A stretch of 13,481 nt of DNA from CALARM01 sp964431735 (GTDB lineage: Bacteria; Vulcanimicrobiota; SpSt-956; JAKJGF01): assembly GCA_964431735.1 (NCBI GenBank), contig CAYSLJ010000188.1:1-13481 (forward strand), written 5' to 3'. The notes beneath the pieces are model-generated. The model did not search any database, was not told the origin of the DNA, and worked only from the letters and a program-made list of their open reading frames with translations. The first letter of the stretch is position 1. The number at the start of each line of letters is the position of its first letter. Of this stretch, positions 7,077 to 13,481 are shown in pieces. Both the position numbers and the translations under genes were made by a program.

Positions 7077-9236
7077 TTAATACATTTTAATAAGCCTGTT
7101 ATAAGGCCCTTCAATATCTTTCAACTGTTCATGAGTTCCTCTCTGGACTACTTTGCCTCTTTCCAGCACGATAATTTCATCACAATCTCTTATGGTACTC
7201 AGTCTGTGTGCTATTATTATACAGGTACAGCCTCTTCTCCTCAGAGCTTTGTCTATATTTTCTTCCGTAACAGGATCCAGAGCACTTGTAGCTTCATCAA
7301 GTACCATTACTGTAGGATTGGATGCAAGAGCTCTGGCTATTTCAAGTCTCTGTGCCTGACCTCCGCTGAAATTTCTTCCTCCTTCTTCTACCATACTTTC
7401 ATAACCTGCTTCTCTTGCCGTTATTTCATCGTGAATCGAAGCATCTTTTGCTGCCTGCACTATATTTGTTTCATTCATCATATTATCCCACATGGTAATA
7501 TTTTCTTTTATTGTTCCTTCATATAGCATAATACTCTGGTCAACCATTGAAATACTGTTACTTATAACTTTTCTTGGTATTTCTTTTACAGCTTTTCCAT
7601 CAAAGAAAATTTCTCCTGTCCATGGTTGATAGAGACCTGTAATCAATCTGCTTATAGTTGATTTCCCGCTTCCTGATGTACCTACCAGGGCAACTCTTGA
7701 ACCGGCTTTCATATTAAGACTGAAATTTTCGATTAATGGAGGTTCAAGAGGGCTGTATCCAAAGGTTATATCTTTTAATTCTACTTTACCACGCAGTTTT
7801 CTGGCTATATCTTCTTCTGTGTCAACTTTTACCTTTTCACTTATACCGGGATCAGTCCTGTAACTCAATACATCATCAACTCTGGTCATATCTCCTTCTA
7901 CTTCCTGAAGTGTAGATCCGAGATTTACCAGTTTATTGACAGGATCCATGAAAAATCCCATTAAACTCTGATAGGCTACAAGGGCTCCGACTGTCATATG
8001 ACCATTTATAACACACATACCTCCTATACCGAGAATGGCCAGTGTATTAAGAGAAGTAAGGAATGTTGGTATAACAGAGAGAAATTGTGTATATACATTT
8101 ACCTTCTGTTCTGTGTTTGTTAATTTTGTAAGATATCCTGACCATCTTGTATAAAAATCAGCTTCAGTTCCGCTTGCTTTAAGAGTTTCAATCATGGTAA
8201 GTCCTGAAATTGATGTGCCGAGAAGTTTTCCTCTTTCCTGAAGGAGTTTTAGATTTCCATCTTTTCTCTGTCTGGATATAAGCTGCAGAAATACAATATT
8301 CAGCAAAGCAATGATTATGCCTATGATTGTAAGCGAAACATTGTAGCTGAAAAGTAGTATCAGATAAAAGAGAATCATGATAAGATTAAGTATATTCGTG
8401 GCCAGTTGCTTTGAAAGTAACTGGGCGAATCTATCGTTTATAGCAACCCTTGAACTTATATCACCGGCAAAACGCTGTGTGAAAAATTCGACAGGTAATC
8501 GGAGTATGTGCCAGAAAAATTTACTTGAAGTGCTCAGAGAAAGTTTTGTTTCCATCCTGAGCAAATAATATTGTTGAAACCATGTAAGCACTGCCCTGAC
8601 AAACCCTGTTATAATCATTCCTGTAATCAGAGGCCATATAAAGTAATCCATCCTGTTTACAAGAATATTGTCAATGAACATTTTCGTAAATATTGGTATA
8701 ACCATACCGGGTAAAACAAGGGCAAGTCCGGTAAATACAGCGTACAGAAGACCTGTTTCGGAACCTTTCAGTCTTTCCAGTAATCCTTTATAAAGACTTC
8801 TTCTGGTTCCTCCTTTTTTAAAGTCAGGCCCCGGTTCGAAGGTAAGAACAACACCTGTATAGGCTTCATTGAATTCCTGCAACGAAACTTTTCTTGGCCC
8901 TGTAGATGGATCATTTAAATATACACAGTTTTTTCCGAAACCTTCTACAACAAGAAAATGATTGAAATTCCAGAAGACTATTGCAGGAAGTTCTATGTCC
9001 TTCAGTTCTTCTGTTTCATATCTGTAACCCTTTGCTGTAAATCCATAGGTTCTGGCTGCTTTTAATATATTTGAAGCTTTACTTCCGTCTCTGGATATAC
9101 CGCAATCTATTCGTAATTGTTCAAGTGGGATTATTCTGCCGTAATAAGCCAGTATAATGGCAAGGGATGCAGCACCGCATTCTACTGCTTCCATCTGAAG
9201 TACTGTAGGTGTTTTTATTCTTCCTTTCATAAACAT
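7077..9236 (-). CDS. NHLM-type C39 peptidase/permease/ATPase exporter
   Basis: Leader-cleaving ABC exporter of the NHLP system, 719 residues, inner membrane. Residues 1-135 are a C39 cysteine protease: oxyanion Q14, catalytic C20 in EAVECGAAS, H93 in NFNHFLVVEG and D109 in LNDPSTG. It should cut the precursor after the GG at its residues 80-81. Hydrophobic segments near 162-184, 198-218, 282-300, 301-320, 388-410 and 414-432 form the membrane domain. The ATPase (about 485-719) has Walker A GTSGSGKST with K525, signature FSGGQ 623-627, Walker B VMVLDEAT with D647/E648, and H677. All catalytic residues are present. The start ATG has GGAG five bases upstream; a second ATG two codons on is possible. 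It begins 12 bases after the HlyD-type gene, so the two are co-transcribed, and it is followed by the second ABC gene after a repeat-filled gap. Confidence 0.97.
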   Translation of the reverse strand: MFMKGRIKTPTVLQMEAVECGAASLAIILAYYGRIIPLEQLRIDCGISRDGSKASNILKAARTYGFTAKGYRYETEELKDIELPAIVFWNFNHFLVVEGFGKNCVYLNDPSTGPRKVSLQEFNEAYTGVVLTFEPGPDFKKGGTRRSLYKGLLERLKGSETGLLYAVFTGLALVLPGMVIPIFTKMFIDNILVNRMDYFIWPLITGMIITGFVRAVLTWFQQYYLLRMETKLSLSTSSKFFWHILRLPVEFFTQRFAGDISSRVAINDRFAQLLSKQLATNILNLIMILFYLILLFSYNVSLTIIGIIIALLNIVFLQLISRQRKDGNLKLLQERGKLLGTSISGLTMIETLKASGTEADFYTRWSGYLTKLTNTEQKVNVYTQFLSVIPTFLTSLNTLAILGIGGMCVINGHMTVGALVAYQSLMGFFMDPVNKLVNLGSTLQEVEGDMTRVDDVLSYRTDPGISEKVKVDTEEDIARKLRGKVELKDITFGYSPLEPPLIENFSLNMKAGSRVALVGTSGSGKSTISRLITGLYQPWTGEIFFDGKAVKEIPRKVISNSISMVDQSIMLYEGTIKENITMWDNMMNETNIVQAAKDASIHDEITAREAGYESMVEEGGRNFSGGQAQRLEIARALASNPTVMVLDEATSALDPVTEENIDKALRRRGCTCIIIAHRLSTIRDCDEIIVLERGKVVQRGTHEQLKDIEGPYNRLIKMY

Positions 9237-9248
9237 ATAATCTCCAGA

Positions 9249-10196
9249 TTATTTAACAGAAGGAAATATTACAGATATTGGGCTTATCTGTTTTATTATG
9301 ATCGATGCATCACATAGAGTACCGCTGGTTATTTTTAAATCCGGTTCCTTTCTGGATGACCACTGATAACCGCTTTTACTGAGCGGGTTACTCTGCAGTG
9401 ATATCCTGGCCACAAACGTAGCCATAGTCCTGCCCATAAAATAGTCAGTCAGTTGTTCATTATCCAGAATAGCTGCAATACGTGTTCTGGTACTGGGATA
9501 ATGACTTATATAGGTTATTTTTCCCCTTACGAAGCCAAAATCTTCCTTTTTTACCGTAGAAGGAGAAACCTGAACATCCATTCCTAACTGAATTGTCTTT
9601 GCATCATTATCTGATATAAATATGACAGCTTCAAGAGGGACATTCTCACGTTCCATTGTTGCTATTGTTGTACCTTTTTGTACGTAATCATCATTATTTA
9701 TTCTTATACTTGTTATTATGCCTTTTTCAGGGCTTTTTATCTCAGAGTAAAAGGCTATTTCTTCTTCAACTGTTTTTATCTTTCTTTCCATCTCTTTTAT
9801 TTGCTCACTGTTTTTTTTCTCTGTTTCTTTTTTATATTCTTCCAGTTCCTTTTTTGCGGAGATAAGTTCATATTCCATTTCAGGATTTACCACTCTGGCG
9901 AGGATCTGATTTTTTTCTACAATATCATTTAATTTTACCTCTACTTCTTTTACTATGCCGTCGTTCATAGCAACCATTTCACGGAGACCTCCCTGTGCAA
10001 CAAGGATTCCTGAACCGCTTACTATTACAGGAAGATGAGCTGTAAATGCCCATATAAGAGATGTAATTATTATGAGCCCTGTAGCTAAAAGTGCTATCCA
10101 CCCTTTTCTATCTGTAATGATTATGAGTTGATCTAACTGTTCCGGCGATGAAAGTTTGGCCAGAGCTTTCTCACGGAAAATAGTGTCCTGTGGCAT
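9249..10196 (-). CDS. NHLM bacteriocin system secretion protein (HlyD family)
   Basis: Periplasmic adaptor linking the inner-membrane exporter to an outer-membrane channel; 315 residues. The N-terminus (LSSPEQLDQLIIITDRKGW, 15-33) is characteristic of the NHLM secretion protein family. One membrane helix follows at about 33-52, with the rest outside the inner membrane. Lipoyl-like half-motifs lie at about 79-101 (DGIVKEVEVKLNDIVEKNQI) and 157-180 (EKGIITSIRINNDDYVQKGT). Between them is a charged coiled coil of only about 45 residues (110-153). The hairpin is short for a HlyD protein and may not reach far across the periplasm alone. The ATG start has AAAGGAGA seven bases upstream. The gene is separated from the long adaptor gene by 158 bases with hairpins, and from the peptidase exporter by 12 bases. 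Confidence 0.93.
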   Translation of the reverse strand: MPQDTIFREKALAKLSSPEQLDQLIIITDRKGWIALLATGLIIITSLIWAFTAHLPVIVSGSGILVAQGGLREMVAMNDGIVKEVEVKLNDIVEKNQILARVVNPEMEYELISAKKELEEYKKETEKKNSEQIKEMERKIKTVEEEIAFYSEIKSPEKGIITSIRINNDDYVQKGTTIATMERENVPLEAVIFISDNDAKTIQLGMDVQVSPSTVKKEDFGFVRGKITYISHYPSTRTRIAAILDNEQLTDYFMGRTMATFVARISLQSNPLSKSGYQWSSRKEPDLKITSGTLCDASIIIKQISPISVIFPSVK

Positions 10197-10241
10197 ATAT
10201 ATTCTCCTTTCCCGGGTGTTGAGTTTATCTTTCTAAATTTT

Positions 10242-10290
10242 ATATGAAAATGATGAAGTTTTATGCTTCACTGTCTATTCATTTTCATAT
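10242..10290. other. Compound inverted repeat upstream of the NHLM HlyD gene
   Basis: A perfect 12-bp outer stem (10242-10253 with 10279-10290) encloses a 5-bp inner stem (TGAAG 10254-10258, CTTCA 10266-10270) and an 8-base bulge. It lies in the 5' leader of the secretion-protein gene. A TATAAA-like box falls in the half nearer the gene, so this could be a promoter/operator or an mRNA structure. No T run follows, so a simple terminator is unlikely. Confidence 0.4.
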
Positions 10291-10303
10291 TAGTTAATTT
10301 TAA

Positions 10304-10349
10304 CGAAAAATGAGAATCTGTTACTCCCGTCTCGCGTTATGATTCTCAT
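10304..10349 (-). terminator. Possible terminator/attenuator after the long adaptor gene
   Basis: On the minus strand a 9-bp stem (ATGAGAATC / GATTCTCAT; 10341-10349 with 10310-10318) is followed by a T run of four to five and CGTT. It begins six bases past the adaptor stop. The loop is large (22 bases) and carries a heptamer-like CATAACG CGAGACG. The position suits an internal terminator separating the tolC/adaptor pair from the NHLM genes; the long loop argues that it is leaky. Confidence 0.4.
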
Positions 10350-10354
10350 ATAAA

Positions 10355-11992
10355 TTAATCAGGAAGTTTTATTTCGTTTCCTTCTGAGACACCTGTCAGT
10401 ATTTCTATCATTACATCATCACTTATACCTGTTGTAACTTCCACATCTTTGAGGGTTTTCTTTTCCGATACAAGTGTTATATAATTTTTATTATCTTTCT
10501 TCCATACTGCCTGTACCGGTATCTGAAGAACATCTTTTCTTGTATCTACAAAGATATCTGCATCGACACTCATTCCCGGATATAATAATTCATAACGGGT
10601 TTTCCCATGAGGTAATTCTTTTTCTGCAATTTTATCGAGTAACACTTTGATTTTAGTATTGAATGTCGGTATCTGCTGGACCTGAACTGCCTGTGGTGCT
10701 ACATCGGTTATAAGTCCTTTTATATTGATCTGTTTATATGCCGCAGCATGTATTTTTACAGTCTGATTTTTCCTTATCTTTCCCACATCTGCTTCATCTA
10801 TATTTGCTTCAGCATAAATTTCACCGAGATCTGCAATAGTCATCAACACAGTGCCTCCTGCAGTTGATACCTGTGAGGCCACTACATCTCCTACGTTTAC
10901 AGGTCTATTAATAATTATGCCGTTTACAGGAGAAGGTATTTTTGTCTTTGACAGATTATCAAAATCCTGTTTTCTCTGGGCTTCTGCTTTACTTAAATTT
11001 GCTTCCGAGTTTTTAATATCCGCTGCTTTCATACCTACCTGCTGATTGTTAACAATCTCCAGTTGCAGATTGGCCTCTGCTGCTTTTAAGTCTTTCATCG
11101 CAGTATCAACTGCTCTTTTTTTATCTGCAATATTATTTTTTGTCTGGTCTATTTGAGTCTGAAGATCTTTTTTTGCTTTTTCTACCTGTACCCTTGCAAT
11201 AGCGATATCTTCTTCCCAGCTTCCTTCTACAGTTTTATCATAGTCTTCTTTTGCGCTTTCATAGGCAGCTTTTGCCTGAAGGTAGTCGTTTTCCGCGCTG
11301 TCTACATCTTTTTTGGCTACATAGTATTTTTCATAAAGGGTTTTCTGCCTTTCAAATTGTATACTTTTATAGTTCATATCTGCTTCTCTGGACTGTACTG
11401 TTGCCAGTTTCTGTGCTATATCCTGTTTCCTTGAACCTGCAAGGGTTTTGTCCAGATTTTTTTGCTGTTGCTCCAGTGCTGTTTTATATTGTTCTATTTG
11501 AGCCTGTCCCAGTTTTTTCGCTTCTTCAATCTGCTGAATTGATTGATTGTAAGTTAATTTTGCTTTTTCCAGAGCAATTCTTTTTGTTTCTATTGTTACA
11601 CCGTTATTATCTGCCGTATAATTTCTATCGAGTTCCGCTTTTTCCAGGAGAGCAATACTGCTTTTATATGCTGCATCTGATTGCAGGTAAGACTGTTTTT
11701 GCTGTTGGTCATCAATTATGGCAATTATAGTTCCTTTTGAAACGCTATCTCCTCTTTTATAGGGTAATGTGATGATTTTCCCTGATATTTCTGATTTTAT
11801 GTCTATCTGAGTAGATGCTTTAATAGTGCCTGTAGTATTCACAATAACTTCCATAGTGTCTTTTTTTACTTTAACTGTTTTCCAGTTTTTCATGGATTCT
11901 TTTTGTTTTTGCATACTATTGTACTTAGAAAAAGCACATAACCCTATTATTATTAGTATTATTATGATTATAATGTTTCTATATTTCTTCAT
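10355..11992 (-). CDS. Long coiled-coil periplasmic adaptor (HlyD/MacA-like)
   Basis: Membrane-fusion adaptor of 545 residues that should bridge an inner-membrane pump and the TolC-like channel. One N-terminal helix (about 5-22, mostly Ile) anchors it. Lipoyl half-motifs flank a very long coil: ISGKIITLPYKRGDSVSKG (69-87) and SPVNGIIINRPVNVGDV (354-370). The coil (about 95-350) contains two copies of a G-S-x-x-x-D-I-A segment (GSRKQDIAQKLATVQ at 186-200 and GSWEEDIAIARVQVEKAK at 257-274). ERQKTLYEKYYVAKKDVDSA (214-233) has R215 and L219 in the arrangement of the TolC-binding RxxxL tip motif, with A226 where Ser is common. Beta-barrel and membrane-proximal parts follow to the C-terminus. MacA-like genes usually sit beside macB, but none is here. 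Its ATG overlaps the tolC-like stop (ATGA), and AGGAGAGG precedes it by seven bases. Confidence 0.92.
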   Translation of the reverse strand: MKKYRNIIIIIILIIIGLCAFSKYNSMQKQKESMKNWKTVKVKKDTMEVIVNTTGTIKASTQIDIKSEISGKIITLPYKRGDSVSKGTIIAIIDDQQQKQSYLQSDAAYKSSIALLEKAELDRNYTADNNGVTIETKRIALEKAKLTYNQSIQQIEEAKKLGQAQIEQYKTALEQQQKNLDKTLAGSRKQDIAQKLATVQSREADMNYKSIQFERQKTLYEKYYVAKKDVDSAENDYLQAKAAYESAKEDYDKTVEGSWEEDIAIARVQVEKAKKDLQTQIDQTKNNIADKKRAVDTAMKDLKAAEANLQLEIVNNQQVGMKAADIKNSEANLSKAEAQRKQDFDNLSKTKIPSPVNGIIINRPVNVGDVVASQVSTAGGTVLMTIADLGEIYAEANIDEADVGKIRKNQTVKIHAAAYKQINIKGLITDVAPQAVQVQQIPTFNTKIKVLLDKIAEKELPHGKTRYELLYPGMSVDADIFVDTRKDVLQIPVQAVWKKDNKNYITLVSEKKTLKDVEVTTGISDDVMIEILTGVSEGNEIKLPD

Positions 11993-13281
11993 GGCAGTTC
12001 CTCTCCTGTGGCTTTTTTGAATTTGGCGAGACTTATCTGATAATCATATCTGGCAGTTATTAAATTAATCACAGCTTTACTGTAGTCGTCCTGCCTGTTC
12101 AGTATATCCTGAAATGAGCCCACTCCGCTCGTATATTTTCCTTCTGCAAGTTCCATGTTAAATTTTGCCTGTTCTACCTGTATTTTATTCAGTTCTATTT
12201 TGGCCATATTTGTTTCGAGATCATTGTAAGCAGTTGTTACATCGGAAATTATTGTTCTCTTCTGTTTTTCTTTATCTGACTCATACTGGGCTCTTGTAGC
12301 TTCCGCACTTTCAACCTGTGCTTTAGTATTGAAGCCATCAAAAATAGGGAAGTTTACCTGGCCATAAACAGAATAATACTTATCAGGGCTGAGATACGAG
12401 TCAGTTGCATAATTATAACTTACGCCCAGTGTTACATTTGGTAATCTCTGAATTTTTGCTCCTGTTATTACTCTGTCCTGATATTCTATCTGGGCATTGT
12501 ATTTTTTTATCTCAGGCCTCTGCTCAATGGCATCAGCCAGTGCCTGTTCCATTGAGGATTTCTTTTTCAATTCATAAATTTCTTCTGCAATATCTATATT
12601 TTTATCCACAGGCAGACCTGTGTCGATTTTAAGCTGAGCCATTTTATTTTTTATATCATTTTGAGCGGTCAGAAGATCAACTTTTGCCTGGGTTACATTG
12701 ACTTCTGCCGTAAATACATCTGATTTCGGCGAAAGACCGACCTGAAAATTTTCATTTGCCTTATCCAGGTATTTGAGTGAATTGTCAAGAAGGGTTTCTC
12801 TAAAATTCAATATGTCTTTCGCCTTTGCAGCATTGAAATAATCCTGTGCTATTGTAAGAGCAAGATTGTTGGAAGATTCTTTGAGAGCATATTCATACTG
12901 CTCTATCTGAGCTTTATATTGTTTGTACTGGTAAAGGCCTTTGAATGTATCAAAAACAGTCTGGCTTACAGAAACAGTACTGGAATAGTCGTCAATAGGG
13001 GCTGCCGGGAAATATATGCCGCTCACAATAGTACCGTTACCCTGATTTGATTTTTGATATGTACCGGTGTATTTTAGATTCGGCAAATAAGTTGCCAGAG
13101 CCTGGGTTTTTGAACTTTCTGCCACTTTTATATCCTGTCTTGCTCTTATTACGGAAGGATTGTTATCCATAGCCATATTTATACAATCCTTAAGAGTAAA
13201 TTTCTCGGATTCTTCTGCCAGAATGTTATTAGAAGTTATAAGGAGCAGTATAAATAGAAATAGCAAAAATTTTTTATTCAT
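11989..13281 (-). CDS. TolC-family outer-membrane channel
   Basis: Outer-membrane efflux channel of 430 residues, forming a trimeric beta-barrel with a periplasmic helical tunnel. The signal peptide is clear: MNKKF, then a hydrophobic stretch to about residue 19, with likely cleavage after A22 (NILA/EES). Two repeated outer-membrane efflux (OEP) halves follow, about 27-225 and 245-425: LKDCINMAMDNNPSVIRARQ opens the first, and EQALADAIEQRPEIKKYNAQ starts the second. YNYATDSYLSPDKYYSVYGQ and an earlier stretch, STVSVSQTVFD, are membrane-strand regions. No lipobox Cys is visible. It opens the operon and overlaps the adaptor by 4 bases, which implies coupled translation. The ribosome site is weak: AGG 17 bases and AGGAGA about 28 bases upstream of the ATG. 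Function in peptide export is inferred from position. Confidence 0.95.
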   Translation of the reverse strand: MNKKFLLFLFILLLITSNNILAEESEKFTLKDCINMAMDNNPSVIRARQDIKVAESSKTQALATYLPNLKYTGTYQKSNQGNGTIVSGIYFPAAPIDDYSSTVSVSQTVFDTFKGLYQYKQYKAQIEQYEYALKESSNNLALTIAQDYFNAAKAKDILNFRETLLDNSLKYLDKANENFQVGLSPKSDVFTAEVNVTQAKVDLLTAQNDIKNKMAQLKIDTGLPVDKNIDIAEEIYELKKKSSMEQALADAIEQRPEIKKYNAQIEYQDRVITGAKIQRLPNVTLGVSYNYATDSYLSPDKYYSVYGQVNFPIFDGFNTKAQVESAEATRAQYESDKEKQKRTIISDVTTAYNDLETNMAKIELNKIQVEQAKFNMELAEGKYTSGVGSFQDILNRQDDYSKAVINLITARYDYQISLAKFKKATGEELP

Positions 13282-13356
13282 AACCGAATTAATTCAACCT
13301 GAGAAGAAAAATCTCCTTTCATTTCACGATTGTAATTTTTTATCAGACTCTGATAT

Positions 13357-13385
13357 ATTATAGTTAGTTTTATAACTATCCATAA
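13357..13385 (-). promoter_or_regulatory. Candidate promoter of the operon
   Basis: On the minus strand a consensus -10 box TATAAT (13357-13362) lies 17 bases after a weak -35-like TTATGG (13380-13385), about 75 bases upstream of the tolC-like ATG. The -10 is perfect and the spacing ideal; the poor -35 suggests an activator or modest activity. Confidence 0.45.
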
Positions 13386-13395
13386 ATAATGACCT

Positions 13396-13432
13396 CGTAA
13401 TGCGTGATGCGCCGGGATTAAACCCATCACGC
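13396..13432. repeat. Heptamer pair in a palindrome
   Basis: CGTAATG and CGTGATG (13396-13409) are followed, after a GC-rich 15-base spacer, by CATCACGC (13425-13432). GCGTGATG (13402-13409) and CATCACGC form a perfect 8-bp stem. This suggests that the heptamer family also occurs as inverted pairs. It lies just upstream of the candidate operon promoter. Confidence 0.6.
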
Positions 13433-13433
13433 G

Positions 13434-13481
13434 GAGGCTGTCTCAAAAATATGACTAAATAGACATATATAATAATTTAGA
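13434..13481. mobile_element. Possible end of an insertion sequence (partial)
   Basis: The stretch GAGGCTGTCTCAAAAATATG near the window edge resembles the terminal inverted repeats of several IS families, which often begin GAGGCTGTC-C/T-CAAAA. Only 48 bases are visible and no transposase reading frame can be seen, so this is tentative. Confidence 0.25.

Noticed and set aside
4011..9236. A degenerate ATP site in one ABC subunit (as in asymmetric heterodimers)
   Set aside because: Both proteins keep intact Walker A, signature, Walker B Glu and H-loop His, so no asymmetry can be claimed.
9656..9932. Plus-strand open frames rich in Phe, Leu and Tyr opposite the HlyD gene
   Set aside because: They are antisense to a clear HlyD-family gene and reflect its Lys/Glu-rich coiled coil; no ribosome site or family resemblance.
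11153..11730. Plus-strand open frames of 93 and 159 codons opposite the long adaptor
   Set aside because: They are antisense to the adaptor's coiled-coil region and have hydrophobic, low-complexity composition typical of shadow frames.

Overview
The window is a compact biosynthesis and export cassette for a class II lanthipeptide, with every gene on the minus strand. Read in the direction of transcription (right to left) the order is: outer-membrane TolC-type channel, long periplasmic adaptor, NHLM-type HlyD secretion protein, NHLM C39-peptidase/ABC exporter, NHLM ABC exporter without peptidase, precursor peptide with a nitrile-hydratase-like leader (NHLP), and a LanM lanthipeptide synthetase.

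The DNA is AT-rich. A TolC protein with a signal peptide and two inner-membrane-anchored adaptors point to a Gram-negative (diderm) cell. I see no marker that fixes the phylum. Short heptamer arrays (CGTRA plus two bases) and a GC-rich palindrome lie between genes, and one heptamer array lies inside a coding sequence. An uncultivated lineage with repeat-rich intergenic DNA fits, but that is inference.

Region by region: 13282-13481 holds a promoter-like site for the operon, a small palindrome built from the heptamer, and a possible insertion-sequence end at the edge. 11989-13281 and 10355-11992 (tolC-like gene and adaptor) overlap by 4 bases. 10197-10354 holds two hairpins, one resembling a terminator. 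9249-10196, 7077-9236 and 4011-6953 are the three NHLM transport genes. 6954-7076 is filled with repeats. 3793-4010 is the most structured regulatory region: helically phased A-tracts, poly-A blocks and two copies of a palindrome in front of the precursor gene. 3499-3792 is the precursor. 3397-3498 has a 13-bp hairpin between precursor and synthetase. 175-3396 is the synthetase, followed by a probable terminator.

Proposed joint action: LanM binds the NHLP leader, dehydrates Thr residues of the 16-residue core TMGIGATITFGTVTAC and joins the single Cys to one of them. The C39 domain cuts after the GG at residues 80-81, and the two ABC proteins, the adaptor(s) and the TolC-like channel carry the product out. 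The synthetase has the Cys-Cys-Gly zinc site (instead of Cys-His-Gly) known from ProcM-like, substrate-tolerant enzymes. No immunity gene, regulator or second precursor is visible. The gene families are known; the most distinctive points are the core peptide, the two-adaptor export line and the regulatory DNA before the precursor.
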